Below, piece after piece: positions 57,452 through 64,000 of a stretch of DNA of 64,000 nucleotides. The stretch spans positions 4,377,651 to 4,441,650 of the forward strand of contig OZ038327.1 in assembly GCA_964035795.1 (NCBI GenBank), given 5' to 3'. This DNA is from Pterobdella sp. o SKG-2022 (taxonomy: Eukaryota; Annelida; Clitellata; Hirudinida; Piscicolidae). The notes below the pieces were generated by a model. The model was not told the DNA's origin. It saw nothing but the letters and a program-made list of their open reading frames with translations, and ran no database searches. Positions within the stretch are counted from its first letter, which is position 1. Each line of letters starts with the position of its first letter. The translations under genes were made by a program, and so were the position numbers.

Positions 57452-57570
57452 GGCTAAATAGATAGGTAGGTAGATAAATAAATAGATAGATAATTAGGTA
57501 GCTAGATAAATAGATAGATAGAAAGATAGCTAGATAGATAGGTAAGTAGATAAATAGATAGATAGATCAA
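57452..57570. repeat. Imperfect (TAGA)n microsatellite
   Basis: TAGATAGG, TAGATAAA and related units with many interruptions. Confidence 0.85.
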
Positions 57571-58377
57571 CAGATAGAGAGATCGGATTTTAGATAAGCA
57601 GAAGATAAAAACATTTAAATATAGTAACGAAGCTGACAAATGTATGAATTAAAGATGATAAAGAGCAATGAATATTAGTAATGAAGGTGGAAAATCAATG
57701 AGGTTTGATGCTGAGCAAGATTGACAGAAGGATTGATGGCGCTACATGATAAGCTAATCTACAACTTTTTTTCTTCTTCCTTTCCCTCTTTTTTCCTTTC
57801 CCCCTCCTTCTCTTCCTCCTCCTTTTCTTTTTCCATCTCCTCTTCAAATGATAGATGCCCTACCTCATGTTTACTACAACACATCCACGTGAATTATGAA
57901 TGTTCAAATAAGGCAAAAGAATAATGAATTATCTATAGATATGTTCCTAACAACATAAAAATATCAATTGCTATTTTCCTAGGGAAGTTCCAATCATTTT
58001 GGTATGTTTTATTTAGGTTCAGTAATTTTAAGTTCTGTTTGAGCTTATATTAATTTATGGAGTTTTCACTTTTATCAAAATTTTTCCATCATTAATAAGA
58101 AAATATTTTTCTTTCTGCTTCAAAACAGTAGTTTGCTTATGAGTTCTTGATCGGACATTTAAAAAATACTATCGGCATTTTCAATAATTGTTTCAAATCA
58201 TTCTCAATTTTACTTCTAGTTTACTTCCAAACACTTATTGCTTTTACATATATTTTTATTTATTGTTTCATTTTTGTTATTATTATTTCATTAGTTATTA
58301 ATTTTTTCTCTTATTGTTATCACACGCCGCCTGTGTTGTTGCAGCTAAAAGGATCCTCAATCATGCTACTGTTCACT

Positions 58378-58675
<298 letters not shown>

Positions 58676-59332
58676 CATTGTTATTATTAATTTTATTGTT
58701 TTTATATTATTATTATTATTTTAATCATAATCATAATAAAAATAATAATAATAAAAAGCTCAATAAAAAATTAAACAAAAGAAATACTAAATAATTGTTG
58801 TTACTAGCAATATAAGTAATGAGATTATGAGAAGGAGGATAGCAGTACAATATCATTTGAAATAAAGCTTAAAAATGAACACCGATTCAAAAATAAAATT
58901 CATGATATTTTTTGAATTTTTATTTACTATCAAGAGGTTTAATAACTATTATGTTATTTATTATTATAAATACTATTTATTATTATTTTATCCTTCTTGT
59001 TGTATTTTTTTGCTTTTTTTTCTGATTTATCTATAGATATGTGTCAGAATTATTATTATTCATTTTTTTCAGTATTGAAGTTTCTAATTCTTATTAATTT
59101 GATTTTTAAGCATCATAATTTTCATTTACTATTACTGTAGTTATTATTCTTCAACGGTTTTAATCCTTTTCCAGATAAATTATTGTTTTTTGGCTATTTT
59201 TATTTTTATTATTATGACAGCATCACCTGCTCGGGAAGTTAATTTTTTTATACCAAATTTTTTTATCTTTTGAATATCCCTAACACACGCATATTTCTTC
59301 CACGAGCGAATTCTCCCGTACAATAACACACG

Positions 59333-59902
<570 letters not shown>

Positions 59903-61169
59903 GATAAATAACGTGTCAGAAAGCCACTACTAACACAACAACATTTGTCGTCTATAACTCTTGGCTTTAGTATTTCACATTTATTTATTTTTTTTATTTT
60001 TCCCATTAGTATAAAAACGTTTTGTTTCATTTTTTGTTAATATATTCTTTTTATTTTTATTTCGTATTAATATATTATTTTTCTATTATTTCGTGTTAAT
60101 ATTTTTTTTTCTTATAATATAATAAATTCTTTAATACTACCAATTATATTTATATTGGTCTGATGTACATTTAAAACTTTTGTAATTTTTTTTATTGAAA
60201 AACTAGTCTTTGAATCCTAAAAATGCATGCTGAGTATAATCTTTTTTTCGAGATTTTGTATAGTTTCAGTGATACTTTAAAAAAAATTTCAACTCTTAGA
60301 AATGTTTTCAAACTTAGATGAAAGCTCATGATTTTGTATTAGGAAACAAATTTGAAAAAACTTGTAACACGAAGAGGTATCGAGGTTGTTGCCTCAGTTT
60401 TTGGTAAAATGCAGAAAAAAAACTAAAAATAGTTCAAATAAGAGACTGGAGTATGTATGGTGATTAAGAAATTTTATCAAGAGCAAGATGTGACTCTTGA
60501 TCATTTCAAATATATTGCTCTAAAGCTCAAGTTCAAAATTAGCAATGGTAAAATCAAAAATAATCTGTTCTTTCCACACTAATTAAGCCATGAATCATGA
60601 TACAACTTTAACTTCCAAAAATTGTATCACTTGAGGTTTTGTATATAAAGAAGTGTTTTCATAAAATTTTCAAAGCTTGACTCTCCTAATATTTTGAGCA
60701 TCTTCGACGTCGGTTAGTGCACGAATATGTTTCGATAATTTCCATTTTTGTTGTTTTTTTTTAATTAGATTAAATTATTTGATGATTCTAACTAGTGAAT
60801 ATGACTTAAATATTTCCAAATGTATATTATACCTATACAGCATTTCGATCAGCCTTCAATTCATTTGTAAAGAGAAAATGTGGATTTGGCTTAGAAAAGC
60901 ATTTTGAGTGGTCTCAGAGTTGTTTTCAATTCTCTTAGAGTCAGTTTTATTCATTTCCTTCAAAAAAATATTACAACTTATAATTAATATAAAACTTTGA
61001 AATCGAAGGATTGGTTTGTTGTGGACAGATGTAAAAATAACATCAGCCTGAAAAAGCTACAACAGCTTCTCACGATTTGTTGATGAAGATTAAATCAAAA
61101 TGAACTTATAATGATCGGACATATAATTAATCGTTATTTGCGAAAATGGTTTTTTAAAAATATGATATA

Positions 61170-61388
61170 ACTTTTCAGAGACATCTTATGTATGTTTTGT
61201 ATGGCAATTAAACTTTAAAAACATCAATTGAAGATTCATACATTTATTTAAAAGAAAAGCTTAGTTATTGATAGTATAGCCTTATGCTAACGTTTTATGA
61301 TAAGGCTGTACTTATCGAAAATTATAGCTTTTCTTTTAAATAAATGTATGAATCCTCAATTGATGTTTTTAAAGTTTAATTGATATAA
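61170..61388. mobile_element. Foldback MITE, best-preserved copy
   Basis: The left arm (AAACTTTAAAAACATCAATT...TTTAAAAGAAAAGCT) and right arm (AGCTTTTCTTTTAAATAAAT...TGTTTTTAAAGTTTAATT) are near-perfect reverse complements of about 53 nt around a core of about 65 nt. The core contains TATGCTAACGTTTTATGATA and ACTTATCGAAAATTAT. The left end extends outward as GAGACATCTTATGTATGTTT, seen in reverse complement at 44421-44437. No coding capacity. Confidence 0.8.
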
Positions 61389-61709
61389 CTAATATTCTTT
61401 ATACTTATTCATATTATATAGTTTTATTTATACTTATTGCTGTTTATTTGTATTATCCCTTTCATTAATGTTTTTTTTTCCCATTTTTATTATCATTTAA
61501 ATTCTTTTTTTTATATTTTTTAGCGTTTACACTATTTTTGTTATTTTTTACTTATTTGTTTTCTTTTTAATATTTAAAAAAAACAAACACAAAGTATTTA
61601 TCAACTTAATAAACGAAGCTTTTCGTAAGAGTATCGTACATTATAAAGGGATGTTTTTTTTTGGTTTTCAATATTATTATTTCCATTGACATTTAAAAAC
61701 TTGTCCTAA

Positions 61710-61905
61710 GAACCTAGTCTAACTAGAACGGACTGATAAAAGAGTCAGTGTATGGTCTTCGTAAAATAGGTATCGTGAAAAGATATTTATTAGTGAATAA
61801 GAAAGCTTATTAGAGAAGAGAGGAGAGGTCTTCAGATTTGTACCCTGGGAAGATAGCAAACCCACTTGCTAACAGATTTGAACGCTAGGACACAAAGTTG
61901 GTGCA
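61710..61905. repeat. Dispersed repeat related to M13 intron sequence
   Basis: AACTAGAACGGACTGATAAA followed by AGTCAGTGT and, later, CACTTGCTAACAG resembles blocks at about 32945-33120, 19255-19470 and 34480-34530 (ACTGATAAAACAGTCTGTG, AATAGCAAGCTAG). Function unknown. Confidence 0.4.
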
Positions 61906-62704
61906 CTTAACTTCATTCTTGTTTCAGCTTTAAGCGAACTATTTCAATTTTTTTACACTTCATACTTGTCTCATTTTTTTTCATATAATGATCGTAGTTT
62001 CATAGTATTTGATGGAGGAGCACAGTAATATTGCATATACTTAAATTTATATCTATCATAAGTTTAAATATATCTTATTAAGTTTCCAGTGTTAGAGTAG
62101 GAAAGCTTGGCAAATTGTATTGGAAACAAAAAAAAAGTAATTATCAAGCAAAACAAATGCATAATATCATTCCAATATAAGCTTTTCATAGCTTCTTGTG
62201 CTTAAATTCTTTGTTTTTGTTTCCCATACTTTCAGTCTTATGTTTAATTTCATCTCACTTACTTATTCAACAAAGACCAATAAAATAATCACTATATCTA
62301 GTTGGGACTTTGAATGGAATATAATAGTAATAAACATGGCAATTTATACAAACTACTAAATTATCAAAACATTACTGTGTGTTATTGTAGTATTAGTTAC
62401 TACTACAGTGGGGCATTGACCAATTTGGCTGTTGAAATCATTTATACAAAGAATATAGGGTCTAGAAATTTCTAGAACTTACGCCACTAGAATCATTTTT
62501 GTAAATGGTGTAAATTGTTTTTTTTTCTTTTTATGATTATTTCTATTATTATAATTGTTAAGTTGATTAATTTTTTGATTATTATTATTAATATTATTGG
62601 TAGTTTCCTTTTCTATTTTTATTATTTGCAACCCACTTTGAAAAGAGTAGATTTATGTAACTTGTTTAATTTTCTTTCCACTGTTATGACGTTGCCTCTT
62701 TCAT

Positions 62705-63898
<1,194 letters not shown>

Positions 63899-64000
63899 TT
63901 TCCTTAACAACAATAAATGGGCTAGCAACAGATCGTCTGTCAATCATCATTATCAGTTTTTTATTCCCATTATTATTATTCATATTAACACATGTTTCTT

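Overview
This is animal nuclear DNA. It is AT-rich, its genes are split into many small exons by GT-AG introns, and it is full of microsatellites and decayed mobile elements. An invertebrate is most likely (tRNA-derived SINEs, Penelope-like and LINE relics, foldback MITEs, a tandem family of neprilysin-like genes), but the species cannot be fixed from sequence alone. There are no operons, CRISPR arrays or prokaryotic features.

Layout: (1) 84-602, minus strand, a small unrecognised membrane protein ORF, head-to-head with (2) a complete 12-exon short oxysterol-binding-protein-related (ORP1S/ORP2 type) gene at 1012-8403. All splice phases fit and the product is 475 aa. (3) 8404-12200, intergenic, with microsatellites and at most a LINE scrap. 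(4) 12239-38096, three tandem copies of a secreted M13 (neprilysin-family) zinc metallopeptidase gene. Copy A (12300-20203) is a pseudogene: start codon gone, stops, frameshifts, HExxH destroyed. Copy B (22448-33780) is intact, 20 exons, 756 aa, with signal peptide, HELAH and the Glu ligand. Copy C (35561-38096) is 5'-truncated, lacks three internal exons, keeps HEIGH and has two frameshifts in homopolymer runs. Ghost terminal exons, shared TATA boxes, SINEs, LINE and Penelope relics and repeated 3' flanks record repeated duplication and decay. (5) 40545-55644, an ATRX orthologue (33 exons traced, at least 1819 aa): ADD zinc-finger domain, very long Asp/Glu/Lys-rich centre, complete SNF2 helicase and Gln-rich C-terminus; the 5' end is unresolved. 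(6) 55645-64000, ATRX 3' UTR and then a repeat desert with compound microsatellites, including a 1.2 kb perfect (TAG)n array and an (AAT)n/(ATT)n foldback.

The genes are not a pathway: ORP acts in lipid transfer, the M13 proteins outside the cell, ATRX in chromatin. They share one unusual feature. Four splice junctions in ORP and ATRX coincide with microsatellite edges: (GT)n starts exactly at a donor, or (CA)n ends exactly at an acceptor AG. The exon models were made by hand, using protein-family similarity, reading-frame continuity and splice phase. No database search was run.
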